Shown piece after piece: positions 53,395 through 63,717 of a DNA stretch of 64,000 nucleotides. Where the stretch lies: contig JAFGSQ010000037.1 in the NCBI GenBank assembly GCA_016934535.1, positions 8,654-72,653 of the forward strand, written 5' to 3'. The notes under the pieces were generated by a model. It did not search any database. It saw only the letters and a list, made by a program, of their open reading frames with translations, and was not told where the DNA came from. This DNA comes from a candidate division WOR-3 bacterium. Its GTDB lineage: Bacteria; SDB-A. Both the position numbers and the translations under genes were made by a program. Numbering within the stretch: position 1 is the first letter of the stretch; every line of letters begins with the position of its first letter.

Positions 53395-54150
53395 TTGACT
53401 TTGTTTTTTTTGATTATGACATTCGGTTTGCAGGGGAACATAGCGGTTTCTTCTGAAGTCGGCGAAAGGATTTCAACCGTTCTGTCGGCACTGAAAATCC
53501 ACTGCGACAGGTGTGAGCTTTCGAGAGAGGGGCATCTTTATTACATAGATCCCGCCGAATATCTTCCGGAGACTCCTGAGTCTCCCCGCTTAGGACAAAA
53601 AAGAGGTGACGACGAAGGCGTGTCGGTCCAGAGACTCGTTTACGGCATTCCTTACAAAGTTGACGGAGAAGAAGTGATTTTTGAAATCGAAAGTGTTTAC
53701 CCGGTCAGAACGGGCCGCCTCGGTTTCGGTTTTCTAAGAAGATCGGGCAGGACTCCGACGGGATTTTACGTTTTCGGAGATTATTATCTCGCGCAGGAAA
53801 AATATACAAACCTCAGCTCGACTCATCCGGGCGAAATAACGACAGGAAAAATTCTTCTCGTCAACGTCATTAAAAACGGAAGGTCCATATACGAGGAGAC
53901 ACTGGGTCAGAACAACCCTCTGTTGAGAGGTGTCATTGTCCACGGCTTCGGCCTTTCTGAGGAAGAAGAGGCTGGCGAAGATGAAGGTTCGAAGGGTTGT
54001 ATTCACGTTACGGCATACGGCATAATCGACATGATAAGCACGCTGAAAAGAAACAGAGGCAGAACTTATATTTTCATTTGGGGCTCGTCGCCGGGTTTTG
54101 ACGACCTGCCGGATTATGAAAAGCGAATTTTCGAGAGTTTGAGCAGATGA
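53395..54150 (+). CDS. L,D-transpeptidase (YkuD-type) family protein
   Basis: 251 residues, N-terminal hydrophobic segment likely a signal sequence. The catalytic domain (about 110-240) has SGRTPTGFYVFG, VIVHGFG and the active-site motif SKGCIHVTAYGI (Cys202) of the S-x-G-C family; the usual Arg after Cys is replaced by His. Forms 3-3 cross-links in peptidoglycan or attaches proteins to it. TTG 53395 lies one base after the amidohydrolase stop; an ATG at 53416 is the alternative start. Confidence 0.87.
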   Translation: MTLFFLIMTFGLQGNIAVSSEVGERISTVLSALKIHCDRCELSREGHLYYIDPAEYLPETPESPRLGQKRGDDEGVSVQRLVYGIPYKVDGEEVIFEIESVYPVRTGRLGFGFLRRSGRTPTGFYVFGDYYLAQEKYTNLSSTHPGEITTGKILLVNVIKNGRSIYEETLGQNNPLLRGVIVHGFGLSEEEEAGEDEGSKGCIHVTAYGIIDMISTLKRNRGRTYIFIWGSSPGFDDLPDYEKRIFESLSR

Positions 54151-54178
54151 TAATCCGGAAAAAACGAGGGGAAATTAA

Positions 54179-55330
54179 ATGAACATGATCATACTGCTGT
54201 CTCTGCTTTGCAGTCAAAGGGTGTTTTTCGATCCGGTTCTGATAACCGATGACTACATTTACGATAAATTCGGTTTCAGGCAGGTCACAGTAGAAGCTCC
54301 AGACAGGTCTGTTGTGATAACTTTGGCCGGAGATATAAACATGTCGGCGTCGAAAACTTACGTTGACTCAGGTGGTGCGGTTTCGAGCAGGGGAGTCCTC
54401 ACTTTTTCCGTCTTCAGCGACTCCATAAAAGGACAAATCAACGGAGACATTAACTACTGCAATCTCGAAACCGTAGTTCTGAACGACAATACTCTCAGAC
54501 ATGCAGACAAGAGTTTTTGTTTCAGGATGCACACCAACGCTTTTCGTCACCTTCTCGGGTTAGGCTTCAACCTTTTCGGTCTTGCAAACAACCACATGGA
54601 AGATTACGGTGCCCAGGGTATAATCCAGACCATTGATAACATTTCGGCACTGCAGTCGGATTTCACGTTTTCTTTCGCAGGCGCCGGGAAAAATTATGAA
54701 GAATCTGTCAAACCGTCTGTTTTTGAGGTAAAAGGTCACACGTTCGCGTTTTCGAGCATAGGCATTTCCGGTCTGCCGGCGACGAGGTACGGAGCAGGTG
54801 TCGCTCTGACTTCATTCTGCGACAGAGTACTTCAGGAATTGTCTGTGGCCGAAGCCGATTACAGAATACTTGCCGTTCACGCCGGTCTTGAGAGAAACGA
54901 ATTTGTGACTCAGATACAGACATCGGTCTTCAGAAAAGCTCTCGACGAATACAAGATAGATCTCGTCGTCGGCACGCACCCTCACATAGTTCAGGGCGTC
55001 GAATACAACGACGGAAGAATAGCCTTCTACAGTCTCGGAAACTTCCTTATGCTCGGCGCGCGCGACATGTCAACGGTCGAAAACTCTTACTGTAAAAAAG
55101 ACTTCGGACTGTTCGTAAGAATCTATCTGTCGGATTCCCTCGATCTCGACTCAGTGACCGTACACCCTGTCTTCAACATGCATTTTCAGCCGTATTTTCT
55201 CGTGGACTCGGTTTCGGTGAGAAGGAGAATAGACTGGCTCAACAGGATAAGCTTTCAGCCTTATCTCAGTCCCGGCGGTGAAAAAGTGCATTTCGAAAGC
55301 GACGGCAGCAGAGGGATTTTTGTCCCTTAA
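54179..55330 (+). CDS. capA: CapA-family (PGA_cap) metallophosphatase-like protein
   Basis: 383 residues of the CapA/Ywt family related to calcineurin-like phosphoesterases. Metal-site motifs: LAGDINM, FGLANNHMEDYG, VVGTHPHIVQGVEY and FYSLGNFL. The N-terminus has a short hydrophobic stretch (MIILLSLLCS), perhaps an export signal. Family members act in poly-gamma-glutamate capsule or other envelope steps; no other pgs gene is present. ATG 54179 follows GAGGGG. Confidence 0.9.
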   Translation: MNMIILLSLLCSQRVFFDPVLITDDYIYDKFGFRQVTVEAPDRSVVITLAGDINMSASKTYVDSGGAVSSRGVLTFSVFSDSIKGQINGDINYCNLETVVLNDNTLRHADKSFCFRMHTNAFRHLLGLGFNLFGLANNHMEDYGAQGIIQTIDNISALQSDFTFSFAGAGKNYEESVKPSVFEVKGHTFAFSSIGISGLPATRYGAGVALTSFCDRVLQELSVAEADYRILAVHAGLERNEFVTQIQTSVFRKALDEYKIDLVVGTHPHIVQGVEYNDGRIAFYSLGNFLMLGARDMSTVENSYCKKDFGLFVRIYLSDSLDLDSVTVHPVFNMHFQPYFLVDSVSVRRRIDWLNRISFQPYLSPGGEKVHFESDGSRGIFVP

Positions 55331-55339
55331 TCCGGGCGG

Positions 55340-55891
55340 ATGAAACACTATTTAAAAAACGTCTCTGCGAGACAGAAAATATTTCAGATATCATTGATAA
55401 TTATTGTCGTCGCATTGAGCGTTCTCATTTTGATTTTCAGGAACAGAATTGAATATCTGAAGGATTACGGTTACGCAGGTCTTTTTCTCATCTCCGTTCT
55501 CAGCTCGGCGAGTATAATACTTCCAGTCCCCGGACTTTTTCTGGTTTTTACCTTCGGAGCGGTCCTGAATCCCGTTTTAGTCGGGGTGGTATCAGGCGTC
55601 GGTTCCGCAGCCGGTGAGATAACCGGATACCTTCTCGGATACGGCGGCAGGATAGCTGTCGAAGACGGAGAAAAGTACAGAAAAATATCAGGTTGGATGA
55701 AAAAATGGGGCGGTCTGACGATTGTCGTCCTGGCTTTCATTCCCAACCCCCTTTTTGATGTAGCGGGGATAGTATCGGGCATGTTGAGGTATCCTCTTTG
55801 GAAGTTCCTTTTGTACAGCCTTGTTGGCAGAATACCGAAACATATCATATTCGCTTACGCCGGGTTTTACAGTTTGTACTACTTTTTGTGA
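55340..55891 (+). CDS. VTT-domain (DedA/TVP38-like) membrane protein
   Basis: 183 residues with about five hydrophobic segments and the VTT/SNARE-associated motif region: ILPVPGLFLVFTFGAVLN and FIPNPLFDVAGIVSGMLRYPLWKFL followed by GRIPKHIIFAYAG. Members are lipid flippase or scramblase candidates for undecaprenyl phosphate or phosphatidylethanolamine. Begins 9 bases after capA, suggesting an envelope operon with the L,D-transpeptidase and CapA. Confidence 0.86.
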   Translation: MKHYLKNVSARQKIFQISLIIIVVALSVLILIFRNRIEYLKDYGYAGLFLISVLSSASIILPVPGLFLVFTFGAVLNPVLVGVVSGVGSAAGEITGYLLGYGGRIAVEDGEKYRKISGWMKKWGGLTIVVLAFIPNPLFDVAGIVSGMLRYPLWKFLLYSLVGRIPKHIIFAYAGFYSLYYFL

Positions 55892-55981
55892 TTCACCATT
55901 CCAGGGGTTTCGGTATGTCTGAATGTGTGATAATCTTTATCGTGGCTCCGGTTTTTCAAACATTGTAAACGCGGATTGAAA

Positions 55982-58900
55982 ATGAGAATTCTGGTCCCTG
56001 AAATGATATGCGAACGCTATTGTGAAGGCAGAAAAGAAGGTCGTTTCAATTCGTTCGTACTGACTGCCGATATAGCGGGCTTCACTTCCATAACCGAGTC
56101 TCTTTCTGAAAAATCCGGCGCGGGTTCGGAAATAATCTCCGACGCAATAAACAGAATATTCACGCCAGTGATTGATATTATTGATGTTTACGGAGGATTC
56201 GTATCTTCCTTCGCGGGAGATTCTTTTACGTCGCTTTTTCCTGAAAACTCGGTCGGCGTCAAAGAAATTTTGGATGTTTCAGGAAGAATAATAACGTCGC
56301 TTTCCGAAACCGGTGAAATAAAAACAAAATTCGGCGATTTCAAGTTTTCTGTAAAAGTCGGGCTTTCAAGAGGAAGCGTATTCTGGCGAATTATAGAGAG
56401 CCGCAGCTGGGCGACTTTTTTTTTCTACGGAGATCCCCTGAAAAAAAGCAACGATCTTGTCAGAAACTCTTCTCCGGGAGCCGTGGCGCTCGACAGAGCT
56501 CTCGTCGATTCCTGTGGTCTCGTCGCCTTGGACGCCGCCACAGCAGAAGACGGTATCTTTTACGCTAAAAACGCAGTTTCCAGGATAAAAAAGATTGCCA
56601 GTGTGGACGTCAAGAAAAAACCGTTTGATCTTGAAACTGCGCCGATGAAAAGGTTTTTTTCTGAAAACCTTTTAAAGACAAGCGTCTCAGGCGAATTCCG
56701 CGGAGTCATACCATGTTTTATTTTTGTAGAAGAAAACTCAGTCAACGACGAAAATATAGGAAAAATCATTGAAACCGCGTCAAAATATTCGGGTTATTTC
56801 AACAAAATAGACTTCGGGGACAAGGGATGGGTAATTCTTGTCGTTTTCGGCGCTCCGTTGGGTTTGGAAAATATGGCAAAGAGAGCCTGCAACTTCGCCC
56901 TGGACACAATGGACGCTCTCGGAGGAAAAGCCAGGATAGGAATGACCTCCGGCACGGTATACGCCGGTTTCATTGGCAGTGAAAAAAGGTCGGAATACAC
57001 TGTTCTCGGTTCTGTTGTCAATCTTGCGGCGAGGATATCGCAGGTGTCCGGATGGGGCGAGATATCTGTTGATAAAAGCATGATAGGAGACGTCTGCCGC
57101 TATTGCACTGTCGTCGGTGAAAGAAATGAAGTTCTGAAAGGATTTGAAAAAAATGTGATTCGTGTCTGTTCTATTGACAGGGGTAAAACGTTTTCACAGG
57201 GTGAAAATTTCGAAGGTCCTTTCATATCGAGAAGGGATGAGACGGAAAGACTGAAGAAAATACTTTATCCGATGTTCGAAAAACGCTTTGCGGGAGTGGT
57301 TCTGGTGGAAGGATCCGCGGGAGTCGGCAAAACGAGATTTTTGAGACACATCAAAAATATTGTGCTTTCTGAAAGCGATGTGAATTGGTTCAGCATGAAT
57401 TGCGACGACCTTATGGCGAACAGTTTTCATCCGTTTACTGATTTTATAAGAAAGTTCGCAGAGCGGCCGGAATACTGTTCAGACGAAGAAAAAATATCGG
57501 CTTTTGACATGGCGTATGATTCGCTGAAATCGGAATTGAAAGATGAAAATGCGAGATCTGATCTGGAGTTCGGCCGTGTTTTCTTTTACGCTCTTCTCGG
57601 ATTTGAACAGGGGTCTCAGATATATTCTCTGTACGACGCGAAAGCCGTTTATGACAACACGTTAAATTCCCTGAGGAACTTTTTTCGTTCTTACGCTTCG
57701 ATTAAACCGCTCGTCATTGAAATCGAAGACACCAACTGGATCGACACTGACTCGCTCAAACTGCTCAACTACATAATTGCGGACGCAGAGTTCACACCTC
57801 TCTGCGTTCTGTTGTCCTACAGGATTGTTGCGGGTAAAACCGTCCCTCCGTACGAAATACTTTCTGAAAAAATTTATAAAATATCACTGAACTCTTTCGG
57901 AAGGGAAGACTCCCATGCTTATATTTCGGGAAGGCTGAAAGAACTTTCTGGAAACGAAAACTCGGTTCCGGATTATGTCGTGGAAAAGATAATTGATATC
58001 ACCGAAGGTAATCCGCTTTTCATGGAACAGATACTCCTTTTTTTGAAAAACAAGGGCAGTTTGTCCACCGAGAGCAGTTTGGATACTGAAGAAATCGAAT
58101 TTCCGTCCAACATCAATTCACTTATAATTTCAAGATTGGACCTTTTGAAATTCAAGCTGAAGGGTCTGATTAAAGCCGCTTCAGTCCTCGGCAAAGACTT
58201 CGAAACCCTCGTACTCTCAAAGGTGACGGAACTCGGCGACATTTCGCCGTTTCTCGAAGAAGGCGAAAACGAAGCAATATGGGCGCCCCTCTCGGCGAGT
58301 TTTTACGCTTTTTTACACGCGATGATACGAGAGTGCGTTTACCGCATGCAGTTGAAAAAGGATTTAAAATCGCTTCACGAAAAAGCGGGAGAGACGATTG
58401 AGATCGTTTATTCAAGTGATCTCGAAGACAGATTCGAAGAGTTGTCCTATCATTTCGAACACGCGGAAAACGAAGCAAAACGGCTTTATTACCTTTACAA
58501 ATCAGCCGAAAAATTATCTTCAAAATACCGTTATTCTGACGCCTCAGTATATTACGGGAAACTTGTTACCTCGGTGGCTTTTTCCGGAGATAACGCCATT
58601 TTGTCGGATGAAATCAACGATGAAAAGGCCGAAGAGATTGATCGGAAAATGAAACTTGTCGATGCAGACCTGAAATTTGAGTCAGTCCTCATCAGAGCCG
58701 CTGAAATTGAAAGATTTCTTGGAAATTGGCAGAAGGCCGAACAATATTACAGATTTGCCTTGAGTTTATCATCAAAAAAAGGGGACAGTCACTCTCATTC
58801 TTTGGCGCTACGCAACTTGGGCAGGCATCTTTTAAACAAAGGTGAATACAACGAAGCCCAGAAAATACTGAAAGAAGCCGAAAAATATTTTTTAGACAAT

Positions 58901-60412
58901 CACTGCGACAAAGAACTTGCGCAGGTTTACGGAGACCTCGGCTTTTTGATGACAAGTCAGGGAGATTACGCCGGAGCTCTCGAATACTACGAATCACAGA
59001 GGATTATTTACGAAAGGATTTCAGATGAAAGAGGCCTTTCTCAGGTCATGCTCGATCAGGGAGTCGTCTTCTGGAGACAGGGTTTCATGGACAAAGCCAT
59101 GCAGGCTTTCGAGAAACAGCTCGAAATGGCTCAGAGAATTCAGGACAAGAGGCTTTACGCCCGGGCAGTCGGAAACATGGGGCTCGCTTTTGCGATGCAG
59201 GGTAAATACGAGAAAGCGAAGGAATGCCTCGAAGAAAATTTGAAGGTAGTTAAAGAGCTCGGTGACAGGGTGGAACTTTCGAAAACTTACGGCAATCTCG
59301 GAGTTCTCAACAAAGACACCGGAAATCTGACTGAAGCCGAAAGACTTTACAATCTCAAACTATCCGTCGCGAAAGAACTCGGCGATAAAGCCGAGACACA
59401 GCAGGTGACAGCCAACATCGGCCTTCTGAAAATGCAGTTGGGAGAGCTGAAAACGGCACGCAAATATTTCAAGGATTCTCTATCGATGGCGAATTCGCTC
59501 ATGGACGAAAAAGGCAAAGCCTTCATTTTAAGAAGCATGGGACAGCTGTATTACCAGAAAGGGAACTACATCGAAGCCATCGGATATTTCAAAAAAAGCA
59601 AGGACATCTCGGAAGCCATTGGAGAACAGATCGGCGTTTTTTCCTCTCTCGGCAACATCGGAATAGCATACATAGATATGGGTCAGAACAAAAAAGCATT
59701 AAAATTTCTTGAAGAACAACTTCGAGAGGCTAAAAAAACGGGTGTCCAGTGGAATCTTATGTACGCCATGATAAATCTCGGGATAGTGAGCGTAAAAACT
59801 GGTGAAATTGACCTGGCATTAAAATATTTGAAAAAAGCAGAAAATATTGCAAGTGAGCTGAAACACGGCAAATTCGTTAAAGATATACATCTTCTGCAGG
59901 CGGACGCTGAGATTTCCAGAGGAAGGCTGAAACCGGCCTCAAGAATTGTTAACTGTATACTTGAGCTTTCAGATAAAGACGAAGCTGACATCACGGCCCA
60001 GGTCTTGCTGTCGAAGATAACGCGTCTGAAAAAATCATCGCCGTCGGAAAAGAAGAATTCTATTTATCGCTTGGCTCTTTTGTCCGACAGGGAAATGACT
60101 TTAAAAAACAGGGCTGACATCCTTCATGAAATGGCTAAAACTTATTCATCTATTGTCAAAACCGGTGAAGCTGTTTTGCTGGCCAAAGACAAAGAATTTT
60201 TAGAGAGCATAAAAACCATCGCGTCAGCAAAAAAAACGGACGGATCAGCCGAAAATAATCCGGAAAAAGTAGATAAATTTCTTTATTCCTCGGCTCAAAG
60301 ACACTTGAAGGAATTGATCAAGATCCGGCCGACTCGCGACCACATTAAAAGAAGCATGGAGATAAAACGATTTTTGGAAAGGAAAAATAATGCAGTCGGA
60401 AAAAAGAAATGA
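55982..60412 (+). CDS. Soluble-adenylyl-cyclase-like tandem cyclase/ATPase/TPR protein
   Basis: 1476 residues from ATG 55982 (GCGGA 6 bases before it; TTG 55976 is an in-frame alternative). Order: class III cyclase domain 1 (about 20-190), cyclase domain 2 (about 225-385), STAND/AAA ATPase (about 415-700; Walker A GSAGVGKT 444-451, Walker B-like VIEIEDTNW with Asp583), then helical repeats and TPRs (about 850-1400). Domain 1 keeps both metal Asp (Asp30 in TADIAGF, Asp80 in FAGDSF) but not the VNxxxR residues. Domain 2 lacks the Asp pair yet keeps Asn347 and Arg351 (VNLAAR) and Thr340. This matches the split active site of soluble adenylyl cyclase (ADCY10). Ser76 replaces the base-binding Lys. 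A weak extended -10 (TGTGATAAT, 55926-55934) lies upstream. Confidence 0.88.
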   Translation: MRILVPEMICERYCEGRKEGRFNSFVLTADIAGFTSITESLSEKSGAGSEIISDAINRIFTPVIDIIDVYGGFVSSFAGDSFTSLFPENSVGVKEILDVSGRIITSLSETGEIKTKFGDFKFSVKVGLSRGSVFWRIIESRSWATFFFYGDPLKKSNDLVRNSSPGAVALDRALVDSCGLVALDAATAEDGIFYAKNAVSRIKKIASVDVKKKPFDLETAPMKRFFSENLLKTSVSGEFRGVIPCFIFVEENSVNDENIGKIIETASKYSGYFNKIDFGDKGWVILVVFGAPLGLENMAKRACNFALDTMDALGGKARIGMTSGTVYAGFIGSEKRSEYTVLGSVVNLAARISQVSGWGEISVDKSMIGDVCRYCTVVGERNEVLKGFEKNVIRVCSIDRGKTFSQGENFEGPFISRRDETERLKKILYPMFEKRFAGVVLVEGSAGVGKTRFLRHIKNIVLSESDVNWFSMNCDDLMANSFHPFTDFIRKFAERPEYCSDEEKISAFDMAYDSLKSELKDENARSDLEFGRVFFYALLGFEQGSQIYSLYDAKAVYDNTLNSLRNFFRSYASIKPLVIEIEDTNWIDTDSLKLLNYIIADAEFTPLCVLLSYRIVAGKTVPPYEILSEKIYKISLNSFGREDSHAYISGRLKELSGNENSVPDYVVEKIIDITEGNPLFMEQILLFLKNKGSLSTESSLDTEEIEFPSNINSLIISRLDLLKFKLKGLIKAASVLGKDFETLVLSKVTELGDISPFLEEGENEAIWAPLSASFYAFLHAMIRECVYRMQLKKDLKSLHEKAGETIEIVYSSDLEDRFEELSYHFEHAENEAKRLYYLYKSAEKLSSKYRYSDASVYYGKLVTSVAFSGDNAILSDEINDEKAEEIDRKMKLVDADLKFESVLIRAAEIERFLGNWQKAEQYYRFALSLSSKKGDSHSHSLALRNLGRHLLNKGEYNEAQKILKEAEKYFLDNHCDKELAQVYGDLGFLMTSQGDYAGALEYYESQRIIYERISDERGLSQVMLDQGVVFWRQGFMDKAMQAFEKQLEMAQRIQDKRLYARAVGNMGLAFAMQGKYEKAKECLEENLKVVKELGDRVELSKTYGNLGVLNKDTGNLTEAERLYNLKLSVAKELGDKAETQQVTANIGLLKMQLGELKTARKYFKDSLSMANSLMDEKGKAFILRSMGQLYYQKGNYIEAIGYFKKSKDISEAIGEQIGVFSSLGNIGIAYIDMGQNKKALKFLEEQLREAKKTGVQWNLMYAMINLGIVSVKTGEIDLALKYLKKAENIASELKHGKFVKDIHLLQADAEISRGRLKPASRIVNCILELSDKDEADITAQVLLSKITRLKKSSPSEKKNSIYRLALLSDREMTLKNRADILHEMAKTYSSIVKTGEAVLLAKDKEFLESIKTIASAKKTDGSAENNPEKVDKFLYSSAQRHLKELIKIRPTRDHIKRSMEIKRFLERKNNAVGKKK

Positions 60413-60887
60413 TTATCTGACCTGGGATGAATATTTCATGGGCGTAGCAATACTTTCTGCAAAAAGAAGCAAAGACCCCTCGACGCAGGTTGGCGCCTGC
60501 ATAGTCAACTCAAGAAACAAAATTGTCGGCGTCGGTTACAACGGATTTCCCCTCGGATGTTCCGATGACGATTTTCCATGGGAGAGAGAGGGGGACTTTC
60601 TCGACACAAAATATCCTTACGTGTGTCACGCCGAATTAAACGCCGTCATAAATAAAATAAGCGTCGAACTATACGACTGCAGAATATACGTCGGTCTTTT
60701 TCCGTGCAACGAATGCGCCAAAGTTATAATACAGTCGGGAATAAAGGAAGTCATTTATCTTTCAGACAAATACGCCGAATCCGACCAGACGATTGCCGCA
60801 AAAAAGATGTTCGACAGCTCGTCGGTAAAATACAGTAGATTCGACGGCGCGAGGAAAAATATTGTAATTGACTTTGAAAATACCTGA
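60390..60887 (+). CDS. dCMP deaminase (ComEB-like)
   Basis: 165-residue zinc deaminase converting dCMP to dUMP for thymidylate synthesis. Catalytic HAE (CHAELNAV) and zinc ligands PCNEC are present; [19 protein letters not shown] is the family's substrate loop. The [16 protein letters not shown] insert matches dCMP rather than riboflavin or tRNA deaminases. ATG 60390 overlaps the cyclase gene by 23 bases. ComEB in Bacillus lies next to competence genes, but here it is next to signalling proteins. Confidence 0.93.
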   Translation: MQSEKRNDYLTWDEYFMGVAILSAKRSKDPSTQVGACIVNSRNKIVGVGYNGFPLGCSDDDFPWEREGDFLDTKYPYVCHAELNAVINKISVELYDCRIYVGLFPCNECAKVIIQSGIKEVIYLSDKYAESDQTIAAKKMFDSSSVKYSRFDGARKNIVIDFENT

Positions 60888-60934
60888 ATGCAATATATCC
60901 ACGCAAGCAAAAACGGATTCACCGGAAGGGTGTA

Positions 60935-62833
60935 TTGAAAGAAAAAAACAGGTCTACCTCCGATATTTCCGAATTAAATCCCAAAGTACTTGAGCAGAAA
61001 ATTTCAAAAAGCGACGATCCCAAAAAAAAGATTTCTATGCTTATAGAGCTTGTCGCTTACCATGAAAAAAACAGAAATTACCACCTGAGCCTGCAGACTC
61101 TCGACAGGGCTCTGACGATGGCAATCGAAGACAGGAACGACGACGCTCTCGCGACTGTCTATCATATCACGGGGAGAATATATTACAGCATTAAGAACTA
61201 CGAAAAATCCATCGAGAACTACCTTAACGCTTTGACTCTGAGAGAAAGCCTCGACGACCCGGATAAGATATCAGCCACTCTGAATAATCTTTCAATAGTC
61301 TACATAGAAATCCTGAGATACGACAACGCCCTCGAATGTCTTTTCAAGGCGCTGAACTGCAGTGAATACACAGGTGATTACAGAAGCCTTTCCGGTATAT
61401 GCAACAACATAGGAATTCTCTACCTCAGAAGCGGCGATATTGATAAAGCCAACAACTATTTCGAAAAATCGCTTAAAACGATGGAAAATGCAGGCGACGA
61501 TCAAATACTTTCAGACCTTTACATGAACATTGGGACTACGTTGTGCGAGACAAACGATTTCAAAGAATCATTGGAATATTTTGAAAAAAGCATAAAGATA
61601 AAACAAAAAATAAACGACACCAGAGGTCTGTCTTCGGTGATGCTAAATCTCGGGAAAGCTTATCAAGGCATCGGAAATTTTTCAGAATCCCTGAATTTGC
61701 TTAATAAATCTCTCGAAGAAAGAAAAAAAACGGGTGACAAAAAAGATCTTGCAACAATAAATCACGCAATAGGAGCTGTATACGTTGAAATCGGAGACAA
61801 TCAGAAAGCCCGTGATTACTTTGAAAAGGCTTACGCTTATTCATCGGGAATAGACATGCCGTATCACAAAAACGAGATAGTTAAAGACCTTTCTGAAATA
61901 TGCAAGAAACTCGGCGACTTCGACAAAGCGTACAAGCTTTTAATAGAATACTACAAAATTCAGGAAGTGATAAACGACAACGAAAAGAAAACAAAAATAA
62001 TTGACATAGAACTGAACCACGAAATAGACAAGATAGAGAGAGAAAATAAAATCTTCAAAGAAAAAAACCTGGAGCTTGAAAAAGCGAAAAAGAAAATAGA
62101 TCTTCATCAGGTGGAATTGAATAAAGTTTACGAAGAACTTGCAAAGGTGATTCAGGTCAAGGAAAATCTCTTCGGTTTTATTTCCAAAGACCTCAAGGAG
62201 AGCATGGATTCAATAAATTCAGCGATCGAACTGATGTCCGCGAAGAAGAACGAAGACTCCGGAGACAGCTGCAAATACATCAAATCCATAAGCGAAACGG
62301 TAAAAGATTCTCTCGGTTTGATTGAAAGGATAACCAGGCTGTCTCATCTTGAAGAGCCGTCTTTTTCTTTGAAACTCACAAAAAAAGACATCCCGGTCTG
62401 CCTCGAAAAGCATTTTCCGTTGTTTGAAAAGACCGCGCAGAAAAAAAACATTAGTTTAAAGCTTTCGGTAAAAACCGTCCGTGCAGAGGTTTTTATTGAC
62501 GAGTCCGCGTTTATAGAGATAATTGAAAATGTTCTGGAGAACTCCATAAAATACACTGAACCTGGCGGAATTATTGAAATTGAGATCTCGCATAAATCCG
62601 GGAACGCAGTCCTGACGGTTAAAGATAACGGACTCGGGACTCTTTCTGAATACATTCCTTCTATCGGCGAAAAATTTCTTCCGTCTTCGAGAAACGGCAC
62701 GAGGGGAGAAAAAAGCGCGTGGCTGGGTCTTGTCATAGCGAAAAAACTTGTGATCTTTCACAAAGGCAGTATTTCAGTCAGATCAGAAATCAATTCAGGC
62801 ACAGAATTCAGAATACTTCTTCCTCTCGCTTGA
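60935..62833 (+). CDS. TPR protein with degenerate histidine-kinase domain
   Basis: 632 residues from TTG 60935 (GGAAGGG upstream). Residues 30-345 contain about eight TPR motifs, e.g. NNLSIVYIEILRYDNALECL; a coiled coil (about 350-405) leads to a dimerisation-like region and a HATPase domain (about 500-632). In the H-box the phospho-acceptor His is replaced by Lys418 (GFISKDLKESM). The N box keeps Asn536 and the G1 box is DNGLG (564-568), so ATP binding looks preserved; the G2 box is altered (SAWLGLVIAKK). It is probably a sensor that binds ATP but does not phosphorylate a response regulator by the usual route. Confidence 0.82.
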   Translation: MKEKNRSTSDISELNPKVLEQKISKSDDPKKKISMLIELVAYHEKNRNYHLSLQTLDRALTMAIEDRNDDALATVYHITGRIYYSIKNYEKSIENYLNALTLRESLDDPDKISATLNNLSIVYIEILRYDNALECLFKALNCSEYTGDYRSLSGICNNIGILYLRSGDIDKANNYFEKSLKTMENAGDDQILSDLYMNIGTTLCETNDFKESLEYFEKSIKIKQKINDTRGLSSVMLNLGKAYQGIGNFSESLNLLNKSLEERKKTGDKKDLATINHAIGAVYVEIGDNQKARDYFEKAYAYSSGIDMPYHKNEIVKDLSEICKKLGDFDKAYKLLIEYYKIQEVINDNEKKTKIIDIELNHEIDKIERENKIFKEKNLELEKAKKKIDLHQVELNKVYEELAKVIQVKENLFGFISKDLKESMDSINSAIELMSAKKNEDSGDSCKYIKSISETVKDSLGLIERITRLSHLEEPSFSLKLTKKDIPVCLEKHFPLFEKTAQKKNISLKLSVKTVRAEVFIDESAFIEIIENVLENSIKYTEPGGIIEIEISHKSGNAVLTVKDNGLGTLSEYIPSIGEKFLPSSRNGTRGEKSAWLGLVIAKKLVIFHKGSISVRSEINSGTEFRILLPLA

Positions 62834-62843
62834 GAAAAAACTT

Positions 62844-63383
62844 TCAGAAAAAATCTATAATATTTGATAAAAGAGGAAGCGTTCTGTCTTTTTCCGACAT
62901 CACGTGAGGTCCGTTCGGCCATGGAATGCCGAGTTCGGGGTCGTCAAATGAGATCCCTCTTTCGCAAGACACGTTATAATTGCCGGAAACGCAGTAGACA
63001 ACTTTTGCCGTTTCGCTCAAAACGCAGAATCCGTGGGCGAAACCTTTTGGTATGTAAAATATTTCGGGATTAGAAGAGTCGAGGACCGCGCTTGTCCAGT
63101 TTTTGAAAGTAGGAGATTTCAGTCTGATATCAACTGCGACGTCGAAAATCTTACCCTCGACGACGTGTATCAGTTTTGACTGACTGTGGGGTTCAATCTG
63201 GTAATGGAGTCCCCGCAAAGCGTTTTTAATCGAATAAGAATAATTGATCTGTTTGATTTCTTCGAAATCAGGAAATGGAGCTTTAGCCGAATTGAATATT
63301 TCGAAAAAACTCCCCCTCGCGTCCTCGAATTTGTCGAGTTCGGCGAGAATCAGCCCATTTATTGAAAGTTTTTTTATCTTCAT
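62844..63383 (-). CDS. rmlC: dTDP-4-dehydrorhamnose 3,5-epimerase
   Basis: 179-residue cupin in dTDP-L-rhamnose synthesis. Motifs ARGSFFEIFN, ALRGLHYQ (catalytic His), DIRLKSPTFKNWTS, FYIPKGFAHGFCVL and FDDPELGIPWP match RmlC. The other rml genes are not in the window. ATG 63383 has no clear Shine-Dalgarno. It ends 10 bases from the convergent TPR-kinase stop. Confidence 0.95.
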   Translation of the reverse strand: MKIKKLSINGLILAELDKFEDARGSFFEIFNSAKAPFPDFEEIKQINYSYSIKNALRGLHYQIEPHSQSKLIHVVEGKIFDVAVDIRLKSPTFKNWTSAVLDSSNPEIFYIPKGFAHGFCVLSETAKVVYCVSGNYNVSCERGISFDDPELGIPWPNGPHVMSEKDRTLPLLSNIIDFF

Positions 63384-63460
63384 GTTTCAAGAATTTTAAT
63401 ACAAAATCGCAAACATGTCCTGAAAAATTAATCCGCCTGTTATGATGGGTTTTATTTATG

Positions 63461-63651
63461 TGGTTAACTAAATTTATTCTTTGCTCTTATTCGTGATCAT
63501 TCTTGTCACGATATTTTCATCTATGATGAAAAATCGGATTCGTGGTTAACTTATTTGTATTTATTCTTGTTCATTTTTGGTTAACTTAATTTATTCTTTG
63601 CGTTTATTCTTGTTATGATATTTGAATATTCGATTCAAATATCGAATTCAT
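63461..63651. repeat. Degenerate repeat array with stem-loops in the 63384-63717 intergenic region
   Basis: This 334-base gap holds no supported gene until 63718. Three copies of TGGTTAAC begin at 63461, 63543 and 63578. Copies 1 and 3 agree over 23 of 24 bases (through ATTTATTCTTTGC) and share ATTC-TTG subrepeats. Each leads to a stem-loop: CGATATTTTCATC with GATGAAAAATCG (63509-63536, one bulge) and GATATTTGAAT with ATTCAAATATC (63617-63643, perfect). A further TCGTGA/TCACGA pair spans 63491-63511. The two main stems have different sequences but are both paired. Confidence 0.6.
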
Positions 63652-63667
63652 TGTTTTCACAGAACTA

Positions 63668-63696
63668 TTGACATAAATCAAAACAAAAAAGATAAT
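63668..63696 (+). promoter_or_regulatory. Sigma-70-type promoter for the small basic protein
   Basis: TTGACA (63668-63673), 17-base spacer, GATAAT (63691-63696). The ATG at 63718 follows AGGAG, giving a leader of about 15 bases. Confidence 0.75.
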
Positions 63697-63717
63697 TTAT
63701 ATAGAAAGGAGAATATT

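Noticed and set aside
63457-63590. TGTGGTTAA-like sequences resembling DnaA boxes
   Set aside because: Best copy has one mismatch to TGTGGATAA and the others two; no dnaA, dnaN or gidA nearby, so an origin is not supported.
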